From Campylorhamphus procurvoides (lineage: Eukaryota > Chordata > Aves > Passeriformes > Dendrocolaptidae): a stretch of DNA of 64,000 nt. The DNA is taken from assembly GCA_013396655.1 (NCBI GenBank), contig WBMV01004160.1:496001-560000 (forward strand), read 5' to 3'. The notes under the pieces are model-generated. The model saw only the letters and a program-made list of their open reading frames with translations, had not been told where the DNA came from and made no database searches. The translations under genes and the position numbers were made by a program. Positions 14,049 to 27,035 of the stretch are shown here, piece after piece. Numbering within the stretch: the first letter of the stretch is position 1; every line of letters starts with the position of its first letter.

Positions 14049-15414
14049 GGGAGACCTAAACCATTTGTTCTTCTTTTTTCTAAATAAAAATCTGTGAGTA
14101 CCCTTACTTTGTAGAGGGTACACAAGTATTTTAACACAATTTTCTCTTTAAATGCCATACTTTCATATCATGAAAAAGCCCAACAAAACAATAACAAAAT
14201 ATTTGTAAAAAGACAGAATGAGTCTGCAAATACACAGAATTCCAACTAAGTCCGTGAGATCCATCCTTACATAAGTCAAGATATACATTGATTTATGAAA
14301 ATAACATACAAGTAATGGAATAATGATTAAAAGCATTGTAACATCTGAAGAAATTGATGTGATTTCGAAAAATGGAGATGAGAGAAAAGGAAAAAAACAA
14401 CAGCATAAAGAGTAAATGAATGCCTCAGCTGCTGCTTATTTACATTTTTCAGTTTGCACTGGAATTAGCTTCCTTATCTGCAGGAAATGGGCCATACTCC
14501 TTAGTATTTCACTGAACCAGTAAGTAGGCATTTTAGCAGCAATCTAAATTGTATAATAATCTAAAATTATGGGTGTATGTATTGCATGATCTGTGAAACT
14601 TTCTTCAAGCATTTTATTTCCAAAGGAATTTGAATGGAAAATATTTTCAACTGCAGAAATTCTGGTGACATTTTTCCAAAAGAAAACAGTATAGCCGGCT
14701 CATTTCCTTGAAAGATGTATTCTGACCCAATAAAATAGGATTGGAAGTGTATGGCAGCACTTTCTTGCACCATGGGATGGATTATTTACACTCCATGGAG
14801 GCCATGAGAGTTCTTTTCAACATTTTTGTTGGCTGTATCTGGGCAGTATCTAACTCAGGTTCTTGTTTGGTTTGGGATATGAATCACCAACACTCTTCCC
14901 ATGCACTGCATTGGGAAGAATTTCAGGAAACGGCAAGAAGGTCTTAACATCAGTCCAGACCCAAACAGTTGTAGACTGGTGCTAACTTTCAGACATCATT
15001 GTTCTTTACTAGATGGGTTACTTAGTGTTTGTTCGGTGGTGTTCAGCTACAAAAAAAAAAACCAACAGGAGTGTTCTGTCTATAATACCCTATATAGTAC
15101 CCCGTAAAACCCATCAGTTAATAAATTCTGTACTGTGAGTCAGGCTCCTAAGGCACTGCAGGTAAGTATGAGTTCCTGAAGTGTGATTTTAAAGGATTAT
15201 TTTTTTAAAAAAGCTAATAGATTACAAGTTATTGTCTACTTATGTTCTGGTCTTCAAGCCTGGCTTTCATGTCTGCAACTTAAGCAATAGGTCTAAGGAA
15301 AATATATATCTTGGTCAAATCCAAAAGTTTTTATATATATTTTTGTATATAATATATTTAAAAAATTGAGGAGTGTTTAAACACTTCTTGTGTGATGGTG
15401 TACCTATTTTATAT

Positions 15415-15430
15415 GGGGGGGGTGGGAGGG
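15415..15430 (+). other. Possible G-quadruplex motif
   Basis: Eight consecutive G are followed by TGGGAGGG, so four runs of at least three G are separated by loops of one or two bases. This satisfies the usual G3+N1-7 pattern on the plus strand. It sits between AT-rich sequences. No promoter or gene is visible nearby, so any role is unknown. Confidence 0.5.
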
Positions 15431-16964
15431 TTGTCATATATATTTACAAAGTAGGACGATCAAGGTTGCTTAACCCTATTATCTTCTAGAGAAAATATTG
15501 CATGACATTCTCCAAAGCTGTAAAGCTTTCATTGGAGACTGGCAGCTTTTAGAGAACATAATGTATTTGTTACACAACAGTGTGCTTTGTACAACTTGTC
15601 CTTTGTCCCAGAGAGAAAACTAGGTTAAATTTAATATGGTTTATATGTAGATTGGTGTTAACAGAGAACCACATTTTGTAACCAGATGTTAGGCAACAGA
15701 CCATACATTTCATTTCGTTTGGAAGCAAAAAACCTGTCACTCAGGTAGACTTACAGTTTGAGAGCATTAATTTCCATCATTCAAAATGCTTTTTAAAGCA
15801 GAAGGAGGGGCAGATTCTTCTCTTACATCCTGACTTATGAACACAAAACACTAGTAATTCAACTGGCTGGAGAAGTGGGGAAAAGACATTAATTTGTCAG
15901 TCATTCTGGACTGCTACTCTATATAATAGCAATTACTCCTGTTGTTATATGAGGATCACAGCATTGGTTACAAATAACAACTACATCTGGCTCCACCTGT
16001 CTTACACAATGTGCAATACACAGTAATATCCAGATGAGAAAAATAAAGATCAAAACGGAGGAACCCAAGATTTTGAGCTTTTAGAAATTTTAACAAATTA
16101 TCTCCTTTTTATGCTGGTAGCAAACTCTGCTATTCTTGAATTATCTTATAGCAAGATATGGGATGGAAATAATTCGTCTGATTATCAAAAATATTCAAAA
16201 CTATTATTGCAGATAGCAAACTAATCCACCACAGAAAATGTATGGAGTTCTCTCTACTGTGTGAATTTATCCTCTCCTAAAGGACCTAAAAACTTGACAT
16301 TTTTTGATGCCCGTTCAGATTACATCTGTTCACATAGTGTAAAAACTAGAGATAGAAAAAGTTCATTCTTTCTTTAACTTTAATCAGCTAACTACTTTCT
16401 GACAGATCCCTTAACTGCATCATCCTCAAAGCTACAAAGGCAATCTAAAAATGGAAAGCCAAGAGTCCTGTTGCAAAAGTTATCATTATAGGGTTATTAT
16501 ATAGTGTTATATAATTGATGTTCTGCAACGTTCTGCTGTGGTAGATCAAATAATATTGTCATACATCTTCCTTAATATCAGGATACTTCAAGTCACATCT
16601 CACTTTCTACCAAGAGTTCCAGATGTACCCTGAGTTAATAAAATGCCTGCATAAAATCATAATTGAAAAATTAATATAATTTGATTTAAACACTGATTAC
16701 AGAATCTGAAAATCTGTAAATTAAAAGTAATGACATATCAACATTTTGCAGAGGGAAAAGGCAGACGAGGAGGTGCTGAAATTATTGTTTGACCTGCTGC
16801 ATCTGGAGCCTCTAACAATGGTCTGAGGAAAATGAAGAGATTAATTCTTAAAAAGGAATAGTCTTTCCACTGACTGCAGCTCCTTTATCAGCTGTACCAG
16901 CATACTAAGCAAGTGCAAAGTAATCTAGTTTTGATTAAAAAACAAAACCAAAACAAAAATCTAA

Positions 16965-16978
16965 ACACACACACACAC
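16965..16978. repeat. (AC)7 microsatellite in an A/C-rich patch
   Basis: Seven AC units are flanked on both sides by A-rich sequence with scattered C (about 16940-16998). It is a short simple repeat, possibly polymorphic, with no other function visible. Confidence 0.8.
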
Positions 16979-17879
16979 AAAACCCTCCCAAAACCAAACA
17001 ACAGATGGCCACTGTCCACTGGATAGTCAAATGAGTGTCTATTTGATGCCTTAGCAGGAAGGCTAGCCAAGTCCTGTTTAGCATGCTTTTGCAGATAGCT
17101 GAAAGTTGACCATAGATGGCTAAAAATTACTGGTAGGAATATTATGTATGCTTCTGGACACAGCAGCAGCCAGAAGTACATTGATGAATCAGAACATATT
17201 TGGGCAAGGCTCTAATAATCTAAATTCGTTGGGATGACTCAAAATTACTCAGATAGTGACTAATGATATCTTCAACATTTATAACTATTTGCAGGATAGT
17301 AGAAGAACCATTTACAGGTAAGGAGTAAATTTATGAAGCTTAAGTTCAGAAAAGTGTAGGTCAAGCATGAATCCTTACCTCAGTGTAATGACGTGTTTGA
17401 TATTATTAAGTATAACGACGAAAACACAAAATCTAGAGCACATGGAAGAGAGAATCTGGGCCTGATATCACTTCCTGCTAAAAGGCAATGGACTACTTTA
17501 GAAAGAAATGTGCTAGCCCTGGAAGTCAGAGGCAGATGCCTTTTGTACAACAGAAATTCACACTTTTAGCAGAGGATTGAAATGTTATTCTTGTAAAATG
17601 GACTATGCTATTGTATTGCATTGCCTGAGTTACACTTAGTTAAAAACAGCTGTAGCTTAACTTTGGCCTTCTATTCCCTGAGTTTTGTGAATAAAAAAAT
17701 ACCTCATGAAGATCATTTGATTACCTGTTTAGCTGCTGCAGCCTGTTTAACTCTCCTTGTGAAGAAAAATGACTCATAGAAATCACCACAAGGACTCACT
17801 GACTGAACTTGTGTGGTAATTGTTATATGTTGAATATGGTAATGTCCAGGTTAAGTTTGGACCACTGTCCTCTTAGGCT

Positions 17880-18326
17880 TTCTGGGAAAGACATTAGGAT
17901 GACATGGTAAAACACCTCTGATAGTTGTAGAAAAACATTGAGTAATACAGAAATTAGACTGGAGAGGAGGAGATTGAGGGGAGACTTCATTGCAGTCTAC
18001 AGCTTCCTGGTGAGGGGAAGAGGAGGAGCAGGAATGGATCTCTTCTCTATGAGGACCAGTGACAGAACCCGAGGGAATGGCCTGAAGTTGTGTCAGGGAA
18101 GGTTTAGGTTGGATAGCAAAAAAAAGATTCTTCATCCAGAGGGTGGTTGGGTGCCAGAACAGCTCCCCATGGAAATGGTCACAGCACCAAGCCAGACAAA
18201 GTTCAAGAAGTGTTTGGATGATACTCTCGGGCACACAGAGGGACTCTTGGGGGTGGTCCTGTGCCGGGATTCTATGACCCTTGTGGGTCCCTTTCAACTT
18301 GGCTTATTCTGTGATTCTGTGATTGT
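17880..18326 (+). mobile_element. CR1 LINE 3' fragment with intact 3' end
   Basis: This is a 5'-truncated CR1 copy in plus orientation. In order it shows a block like the gagcacctctcctatgag region (about 17911-17930), GACTGGAGAGGAGGAG (17959-17974), GAGGGGAGACTTCATTGC (17976-17993), a GAATGGCCTGAAGTTGTGTC block (about 18075-18094), CAGAGGGTGGTTGGGTGCC (about 18138-18156), and a final GTGGGTCCCTTTCAACTTGG (18274-18293). It ends in the CR1-specific direct repeat ATTCTGTGATTCTGTGATT (18308-18326). Open frames of about 150 codons on both strands here are by-products of the element and not genes. CR1 lacks a poly-A tail, consistent with what is seen. Confidence 0.92.
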
Positions 18327-21300
18327 TCATTCACAGCATGGAGTTTTGGGAATTAAGCTTGTCTTTTCATTCTTAATTGCCAGAAAAAAATACATATTGA
18401 CATAATTGTCTTTTTTATGAAGTGTTCACAGAAAAAGTCGCCCTTTTAACGTAAAAATAATTATAGCATAGGAAACTTTTTTGGCTCTTGCATGACAGAG
18501 GCACAGTAGTTTAAAATGATTCTCTGAATGCTTTGCATTGGCCAAGCACAACTTCCAGAGAGCTGAAAGCCCACTGACAGCTTTGTGTTACTGGAACTCA
18601 GTGATCCACATCTCTATTCTCTCCTGTAAACTGACTGTTGAATTGTGACTTGCCTGAAGCTGCTGGAGGTGTCTTTGCAGAGGGCAGAGCGGCTCTGCAG
18701 TTCAGATCCCAATGGGTCAGGAGAGGAGAAAGGGCAAAGTTTAGCCCCTTCCCAAGAGTTCCAGGGCTTTTGGATTCTTATTGAGATGTTATTTAGGCAG
18801 TTTAAGAAAATACAACATAAGTAACATTCAGCAAAGGCAAATAAGAGCTATTAAGAAGCAGATACTCTTTTAACTTCTTTCCTGGCAGGTCACTTCTACT
18901 GACCCTGGGAGATGTAGGGCTACCTACATCATTACTGTCCCTCTCCTGTCTGGCCTCTGCAGAGTAAAGTCTCTGGCATGCCTGAAACTAAAGTCCCTCC
19001 TCCAAATTCTTCCCCAAACTGTGCTCACCTGTGCCTTTACAAGCCAAGGCCTGTAGCTGGCATATGCAGCAAATTCTCTTGTGATTCATGTTTTTGTATA
19101 TTATTTAATTTCCCTTCAGAGAAAGATATATTCCCTTTCCTTATTCTTTGTAATAATCCTGAAAAATTTTTGTTCTCATGTTGTGCCACTCCAAGGCTTT
19201 TTCCTACCAGAACTAAATAATATTTCAATAGTAACTATCTCAGGATTCCCACCAAAGTGGGAGGATTTGAATTCCTAGCCACAATCTGTGGGGGATAGAG
19301 TGGGATGAGGTAAGAGCAGTTATAACACACTCTTCCTTCATGTCATGCTTGCTGAAGGGTAATTTTTTTTTGTTTGTTTCAAGGAATTTTTTTGTTCTTA
19401 TTCTTGGAATGGGTCACTCAGAACATGTGAAGACAGCAGCCATGCTGTCATACTGATGCACTCAAGCGAGACAGGCCATGCAGGAGGATTTACAAGCTTG
19501 GCTGCAGCTCTCAAATGAGGCAGTTATATGGTACCAGGTATGACACTGTGGCAAACTTAGAATGGAAGAAGAGCAAGCCCATATGTATAAACCAATAGTC
19601 TGATGGCAAAAGAGTGTGTAGACATAACCATTATTTATTTATTTTAAAGTAATGCAAAAGTAATCCAAATAGTATATCACTGGCAATTACAAAATAGGCA
19701 GTGCCTGTTTCAGGAAATTCACTTGGGAAATTGTTAGATTCCATCCTCCCTGAATCAACTGAATTTTAATATAGTAATTTTGAATTATTATCAGCTCACA
19801 AATCTTGAAGAAATAAGGAAAGGGAAGGGTGGCACTGCACTTCCCCTCCTACTCTGCTATACTTAAAAGGAGAAGGAAACCCAATCATTACCACCACCCT
19901 CATTACCTATGAATAAGAATCAAATGATAAAATTTGAAGAAAGCAGTTTTAGGAGATTTATTTGTGCTACCTATGTAAAATTACACTCAAATCTTAATGT
20001 GTTCTGATTATAGTACAGGAAAGAATATTTTATGGACACCTTTGATCCAGCCCATTTTATGGTGAGCAAGGTTCAGTTCCTATCAGTTGGGCCCACATTT
20101 TTCCATTAGCATTTCATTATTCATTCAAACTCTGTCACAGTTAATGTTCACTGGGCATTTTCCTGGGGTCAGTATAAGTACCTAAGTGAATTGCATATGC
20201 AAATTTTGGGTATAATGAAGTGCAGACTCAAAATAATAGCCACAAACCAGGAAACCATTTTGAACAATCTGGGCTATAACAGTAAAAGGATGGTCATCTG
20301 TGTTGTCAGTTGTATGAACCAGAAAAAGAAATTGCTACAGAAAACAACACAGTTTATTATATCATATTTCACTTCACACTAACCTTGTTTTCCCAGCTCT
20401 TTGTCTCCTTTAGTCAAGTGTTAACAGCATGTAAGATTTTAATGCAAGAATATTAACATCATAATCATTTTTTTAAAATGTGTCTCATCATCAGATAAAT
20501 AAAAATTTGGATAATAGATCCAGGCCACATAGGAATAAAGTTTTCCTTAAGATTGTTTAGATTTTTTTAATCTGAAAAAGAGAAAAAAAAAATCCTACCC
20601 AAACAAATTATGTTAAAAATCAAGAGCTATCAATATTTTCTGCCTGAATCAAAATTAGGGGCATCACCCTAGCACTTTGGTGACATTAGAGGAGAAAAAT
20701 CTTTTATTTTATATTTGGATTTGGTGTTTGACTTATACTAGTGGTACATTAAAAGGCACTTTTGAGCTCAAGATCTTACAGCATGTTACAGAAAGGATGA
20801 CTCGCCATTCCTCTGTACAGGTGGGAAAATAAAAACCCTGCAGTGGGGAGTGACTAGATGAATTCATTTAGCATAGCTTAATTTGGGATCACAAACTCCT
20901 TATAAGTGGTTCTATGAGCATGGACAGAATTCAGACGACATCCAAGTATTTGTGGTGCCTGTGTTAAATAACTTGGAGGATAAAATTTATGAATTTGTAC
21001 CGAGCTAAAACAACCACTTGTTCTGGATTTATACAGCAGTAAAGTCTTTTTAAATTTTTTTTAATGTATCAGTAGTTCTTATTGTTTGCTAATCTTATCC
21101 ATTAGTAAACAACTGATAAAGCCTCACAGGTCACAACTTGTATCTTTTATCATGAGAACATACATGTGAGCTATGACAGTTATTCCTTAAAGCACAGCTC
21201 TGGAGGAAAGAACCAGACCTCCATCTACTCTGACAACGAAATAATTGGAGAACAGAGTAGTCACTGATATTTCAATCACCTGATCATTAAAATATATTGC

Positions 21301-22789
21301 AAGTTAAAGGCTTGAATCTGATGAGCCAACCTGAGCTTATCTAAAGTTAGATAAATTTAGATAAGTCCTCTGTGCTCTTCTTCAGTCACTTAAAGGAGAT
21401 TGGCTGCTGCTAAGAACAATCCATGACTCCTATTCTACATACTTTTTTAATGTGGAAAGAGACATCCTCTGGAGGTACCTCTTGACAACAGAGGACATAC
21501 AGGCAACTAATTTAGAAAATATGTAAATACACAGGGTTAAATTTTCTGAGGAAAGTCTTACACTAGTTAAAATATTCCATCATCTAGACTGTTTAGGTGT
21601 CACTTCTACATTTTTAGATAAATCCTACTTGTAGTAGCGTGTGACCACACCTTAAAATAATAATTACATTAATAATTGTCTCCTGTTTTACTTTCCTACC
21701 TTATTTGCTGTAAGCTTTCTCTTGCTTTCTGCTTCTTCTTGACTAGAAATGAGATTGTAATCCTTCCCAGGGCTGAGACCCTACTGTCTTCACATCTCTT
21801 CAACAACCTTGTCCTGCAAAATTCCACAAAACAAAAAGACAATTAAAATCAAATTATTATATCATATTATTAGTAACAAGAGGCATAATAAATATTAATT
21901 TTCATCTCAGTTTATTATATTATTGCTTGTAATAATTATTGTAATATAATAAGAAAACATTTATAATTGCTTAAAGGTGAGAGCTTCTGAGCCTGTATGG
22001 CAAACCTCTACTGCATGTCTTCAGTTTATTATGGAAAGCAAGTGTTTAAATGTTTTGTTGATTCAATGCTTCAAATTGTGGGCATCTCCTAGAACACCAA
22101 AGGCTGATGATATAATAGCATAATCTTACAAGAGAATTTTGAAAATTCTTTCATAAGCTATATTAAAAACTGATTATGTTGCTTATGTAACATATATACT
22201 CAAAATTGTTTGCTCCGCTTATTTGAAATAGTACTGAGTAAGTTTATATCAACAGTAAAAAAGTCTACCTGACTATTGGCAAACACTTATATATAGGCTA
22301 GAGAACATTTCTGTTAAGAACAGAGTAATATGAGGGTTTTTCTCTGTACACTGAAATGGAGAGAAAATTAAATCCATGAAACAGTACTTAAGAGTTTGTG
22401 CAAGATATTTCACAGTCTGTCTTGGACTAAGAAATAACCTGAAAATTCCCACCTTACTCATTGTAATTCTGTCTCTTTACTTTGCATTTTTAAGGAATTA
22501 TTTTTTTCTGTCAATCCAGAGTTCTGATATAAATTAAGTAGACTGTGAATTAATTTGGCGTGGGCAGAGATAAATTAGAGATTAAGTATGAAGTGCATGT
22601 GATAACAAGCAGAAAATATAGATTTTTATTTTTTTCTTTAAAGAAATTTGAGGGGGTGATGTTTTTAAAGAGTTTGTCTTGTTAATAACAGTACTGTATA
22701 TATGGCATAATTGGAGATGGTATGTGTCTTAATTCCACCAGTCAATCCTATGCACTGTTCCACTGCCTGTTATTACGCACAGTAACACT
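18327..22789. other. Non-coding stretch, no gene recognised
   Basis: No exon series or recognisable repeat apart from a very AT-rich block around 21640-21980 (listed separately). The part near 18655-18780 is somewhat richer in G+C but shows no CR1 or LTR signature I can name. Confidence 0.55.
21840..21980. other. Very AT-rich block with repeated TTATTA/AATAAT motifs
   Basis: This block is dominated by A and T, with many TTATTA, ATAATA and TAATAATTATT strings, some of them palindromic. Blocks like this can act as unwinding or matrix-attachment sequences and contain many homeodomain-type TAAT cores. The sequence alone does not show that this one does. Confidence 0.4.
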
Positions 22790-22822
22790 TTGAACTTTCA
22801 CATGCCTATATTTATTCAACAG

Positions 22823-22993
22823 ATGGCAGAGCTTGTGAGAGGATCAAACACCTTCCTGACAAGAGAGCAGCTCATTTTGTGCAAGGAAACTGCCAGATAT
22901 CTTTACTGGATGGTAAACAAACTGATAGCCTGCTTCTTTTCCCAGGAGGAATTAGCTGCATGCAGCAGCCACAAAGAGGGCAGAGAGGCATGA
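22823..22993 (+). CDS. Candidate exon or gene relic with BEN-domain-like peptide
   Basis: An in-frame ATG at 22823 directly follows an acceptor-like CTATATTTATTCAACAG. The 56-codon frame ends in TGA at 22991-22993. The peptide has the spacing I associate with BEN domains, a DNA-binding or protein-interaction module of NACC and BEND proteins. ELVRGSNTFLTREQL comes first, then a short charged stretch, then a hydrophobic helix-like part (LIACFF) and SQEELAACS. That compares with the family's pattern of a G-S turn, a following L, and a closing F-[ST]-x-E-E-L-A. A full BEN domain is longer, about 80-100 residues, so this would be partial. A usable donor (ATG|GTAAAC at 22912/22913) would cut the frame before the EEL motif, which argues against the whole frame being one exon. 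No neighbouring exon was found. The resemblance is from memory; a chance frame is a serious alternative. Confidence 0.2.
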   Translation: MAELVRGSNTFLTREQLILCKETARYLYWMVNKLIACFFSQEELAACSSHKEGREA

Positions 22994-24970
22994 GCTGCTG
23001 AATCCTGCAAGCCTTAATTCAGTGTCTGCTGAGGAAACACTGAATGTATCTTGCAGTAGGTTGCAAAATTATGCTAGGACGAAAAGTTCACCCTCAAACT
23101 CTGTATCATCTTTATTATAACCACTTAAGGAAATATTCTCTTAAATGTACTAGAGATTAAGAATCTTTCTGAGGTTTTTATATTAATCCGCAAATACAGT
23201 TTGTTTAAATAATTCCTAAAACAACTTCAGCATGGCTTTATAGCTTTTTGAGAACATGATGCTAGATAACAAGAGTTACACTGGTCCCGTGAAATGAAAA
23301 CATTTGCTTTGAGACAGCTGAGAAATATCATCAGAAACTGTTATTGGAACTGGACAGTTTTAACTGTACAGTATTTTTATAGAAGCTTCTTTACATCAGA
23401 GCATATTGTTTTCATTTCGGACAGCTTCTCTAGGACTTTTTATAACAGACAATACCTCAGCATGAACTTCTCACCAAAATTTATAAAAGACATCAGACCT
23501 CGTTCTGTACTTCCTTGTTCCAGCTTTAAAGTTGGGCAGCACAGAATTCACTGATTTACACCTCCTAAAAAAGGTTTCAAGATGAATGAAATAATGCTGA
23601 AAATACAAGAATATGAATTACTGGAACCAGCATGAGTTGGTGAAACACAGAAGGAGGGGAAAGTCCAGTGGGAAGTCCTTTATAACAGCAGCAGACAGTG
23701 CTTTCTGAAGTGCTCCTGGAAACAGAAATATGTGCACTGTTGCCCAGGTGACAAAATCCAAGTACATGGTGCCTACTGTGAATGAAACAACTGACATTGC
23801 CTGCGCCTTGTGGAGTGGCTAGCATTAGCGACACTGAGAGCTATCACCTTCCATGGACATGAGAAGAAAAGCCTATTTTTGTGGATATGCGTTAATCATC
23901 TGCTGGACCAGGGAGTTATAAAGGTATAACTTCTCCAAGGGAGGTGTTTGTAACCAAGACTTATCTTATTTTTTACAAATACATGCTTAAGTTCCATTAT
24001 TTCTTTTTTATATATTTTGCAACACCAAAAAAATACATAAGGATTTTCTTGGGTTAGACATTATTTTAGTGATTATGTTCAAGTGGCATTTGTTCTCTGA
24101 ATATAATTTTTAATTTCTCAGGTTCTTTCACATTCTTCCACAGTACTGCACTTAAAATATCACAGACATACAGTATATAAAACTGACACCTTAAGTGTGA
24201 ATTGCTTTCTCTTTCTCCATCCATTCATATGAGCTAACTTGTTCTGCAAAGAATTTTCCTAATTAAATGTTCCCCTTCATATTAATCCCTCAGCATCTCC
24301 CTAGTAAGCAAGAATAAATGTTTCTCACTGGTATTCTCATGGAGCTGTTGGGCACTTACTTCTCTTGCTGCAATGTTCAGTCCTTGCTAGTTGGCTTTCA
24401 TTTTTACTCAAGTTAGCAGCTGACTTGGCCGCTACTTACTGTTTCTCTGACTTTGTTCTCCATGGGTCACACCAGAAGCTCATTGCCTGGCATGAAAGAG
24501 AAAACTGATGACAGAAACTAAAAGAGAGTTCACAAAGCTCCATACCTTTTGTTCCTGTCTAGGCTTTAAGAGATACAACTCCGACCACACACTTTATCAT
24601 AATTATATCTTCTTTTTTTATAGAGATAGGTTTTCTATTTATTAAAAAAAAAATGAGTAATAGCACATCGAAACTGGTGATGTTGTATAACTCCAGTTCC
24701 CACTTAACTGAACAGAAGGTACACATAGAATGTTTAATGATACTGTGTACACCTCTCTACTTCTTCTATCTTATAAAAATAAATTATTTCAGTGATTTTT
24801 TTCATTATTATAGGTCTGGATTCTACTGCAATCATCACCATTGACTTTCTCTGGTTTTCACATGTTTGAAAGTGCAGGTATGATGTAAACAGCAAATGTG
24901 GAGGTGGTGGGAAAGAAACACCAAAATCAAAGAATGGAAGAGACCCAACAAGACTTGTTCAGGGGGCTGG

Positions 24971-25010
24971 TTTTTGGGGTTTTTTTTTGTTTTTTGGGTT
25001 TTTTTGTGGG
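24971..25010. repeat. T-rich tract with G-run interruptions
   Basis: Forty bases made of T runs of 5 to 10 separated by G, GG(G) and GGGG. The tract is strongly strand-asymmetric and roughly complementary to the (CAAAA)-type tract about 130 bp downstream. Confidence 0.8.
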
Positions 25011-25136
25011 TGATTACAGCTTCAAGGAGCACAGACTATGTGTCTGCTTGTACACACGTGAAAAATATTTTTCAGGTTTTTTTACGTAGAAAGTGTTCAG
25101 TGGACATGGCTGGAAAATTTGTGTCTTTTGTCCTAA

Positions 25137-25179
25137 ACACAACAAAACAAACAAACAAAACAAAACAAAGCAAAACAAG
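25137..25179. repeat. (CAAAA)/(CAAA) simple repeat
   Basis: CAAAA and CAAA units are repeated with one AAG interruption over about 43 bp. It is a slippage-type simple repeat. It can pair in part with the T/G tract at 24971-25010. Confidence 0.8.
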
Positions 25180-27002
25180 AAGAAATAAGGGAAAAACTAG
25201 CTTTGCTGCATTAGCTTGATTTTCCACCTGGAGAGCTAAAGTACGTACTTCAGAACAGGTCAGGTCTCATTCATAGAGAATTGATCTGAAAAGAAAACCT
25301 GAAATGCCAGACTATTATTATCATAGATTAGAAGCCTTGAAAATTAGGACATACCAGACTTTTGGGAAAGATGCTAGGAAAAAAATTCAGGAAAGGTGTA
25401 GAGCAGGAAATAGATTTAATTATTTCCACTACAACTCAGTTCCTTGGAAAATTTTCTTTCTCTTCTCATCTGTATTTACCCTAATGTCATGTATAGATGA
25501 TTTACAACTTCTCATGCTATAGTAATGTATAAAAATATAACTTCCTTTTATTTATTAGGATAGAATTTTCTTTCACCTTTGATAAAATAGGATTTATCTT
25601 TTATGGGAAGTGTAATTCAGGGAATATGGATATATATTTGTTTAGATGTTCTATTTAACTATTTTTTTTGTTTGCCAGAGGCTTACTAATGCAATCAACT
25701 TTCTTCATTAATAGCAGAGAGGTGAGGGGGTGCTCAGTTGAAGATGCTCATGTTTATGTATCAATGAAAAACAGCTGAGTTGTTTTACTTACACATCTAA
25801 AGAGACTTGTGGACCCTGGGATTACACGAGAGCAAAATAATCATTCAGAACAATGTGACAAAGCACACTCCACAAGTCCTGTCTTGTAGCCTGAACCTAA
25901 CTAAGAGCAGCCCCATAGTTTTCTTAGAGCTGTTGTCCAGTGAGAAATTGAATTTTTTCCTCATAACTGGGGAACGTAAAGCCTAAAAAATATTTTAATT
26001 GTGACAAAAACAGATGTAACTGTTTTCATTTTAAAATTGGAATTCGATTTTTTTTTTGAGAGGACTTTCAAATAACTTTTCCTCTTAAACCATCTATTTT
26101 ATTTGTTAATATGAAATTGTCTGAACTATAAAGATACTTAAAATTAGAAATTCATCATTAGCACCTTGAACACTTGTGGGAACTCAATCACTGACATTGC
26201 TAAAAACTGGTTTACCAAACATCTGTCAGGAACAGTTGAGACGCAGTCAGTCTTGTCTTCAGGCAGCAGGGTGGCCAGACTGACCACCTTGGAGCACTAT
26301 TTTCTAACACTACATTACTAAGACAAAGTTGAAAATATTTTTAAAGTCCTAATTTAGTTTAAAAGAGTTTAAGAAGTTAATTACAATGGCAACCAGCGTC
26401 ATCCAATTTCACAGCTTAAAGGAAGACAGCCTTTATGTCTGCAAGAAAGCTGAAATACCTTAATCACACAGATTTTTCATGGTTCCTCAAAAATTACTTT
26501 TTAAAAAATCCTTTCACTTGTGTCAAGCCACCATTAGAACAAAGGATGAGTAGAGCTGTGGGCCAAGATGAAACTTGGCTGTATACCCAGCTGCCACATG
26601 CAAGGAATCAGTATTGATCACACCAGTGAACGGATGGCACATGTTCACTCTATTAGAACAGGCTGCTGAACGGGGAAGTAATGTAAGCCTTACCACAAAC
26701 CTCCTCAGCTCAGAGCAGATGAAGACATCCTTTACTGTTATTGGGCTGGAATTACCGATAGGTGTGTGTAGAATATAAAGTGAGCTTTAGAATAACATTA
26801 AATAAGAAGTCAAACATATTTGAGTTAATAGCATCCTTTTAATCATTTCTTCTTCTGCAAACACACTACATACTTATACAAATACATATACATTTCCAGA
26901 AGTTTTTAAGGAACTTCAGTGTCTGAAATTTCAAATAATAATAATTTTTTTAAGAAATTTACACTGTGCCATCTGGAATTAGTATAAGATCCACTATAGG
27001 TC

Positions 27003-27030
<28 letters not shown>
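27003..27030. repeat. (AT)14 microsatellite
   Basis: Fourteen uninterrupted AT units, followed by TTATACACAC. A perfect run of this length is likely to vary in length between individuals and can extrude as a cruciform. Confidence 0.95.

Positions 27031-27035
<5 letters not shown>

Larger units (their letters stand above)
14049..17879. other. AT-rich non-coding stretch, no gene recognised
   Basis: Nothing gene-like is supported. Small features are an AGTGTTTAAACACT palindrome at 15372-15385 (14 bp, expected a few times per 64 kb by chance), a G-rich run at 15415-15430, and an A/C-rich low-complexity patch around 16940-16998 that contains an (AC)7 run. Confidence 0.6.

Noticed and set aside
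15372..15385. 14-bp perfect palindrome AGTGTTTAAACACT
   Set aside because: Palindromes of this size are expected several times in 64 kb of AT-rich DNA.
17851..18405. Open frames of 148 and 155 codons on opposite strands
   Set aside because: Both lie in or across the CR1 3' fragment and are by-products of its sequence, not genes.
24896..25219. 107-codon frame with a run of F/W/V residues resembling a membrane segment
   Set aside because: The hydrophobic part is only the translation of the T/G simple repeat and the tail that of the CAAAA repeat.
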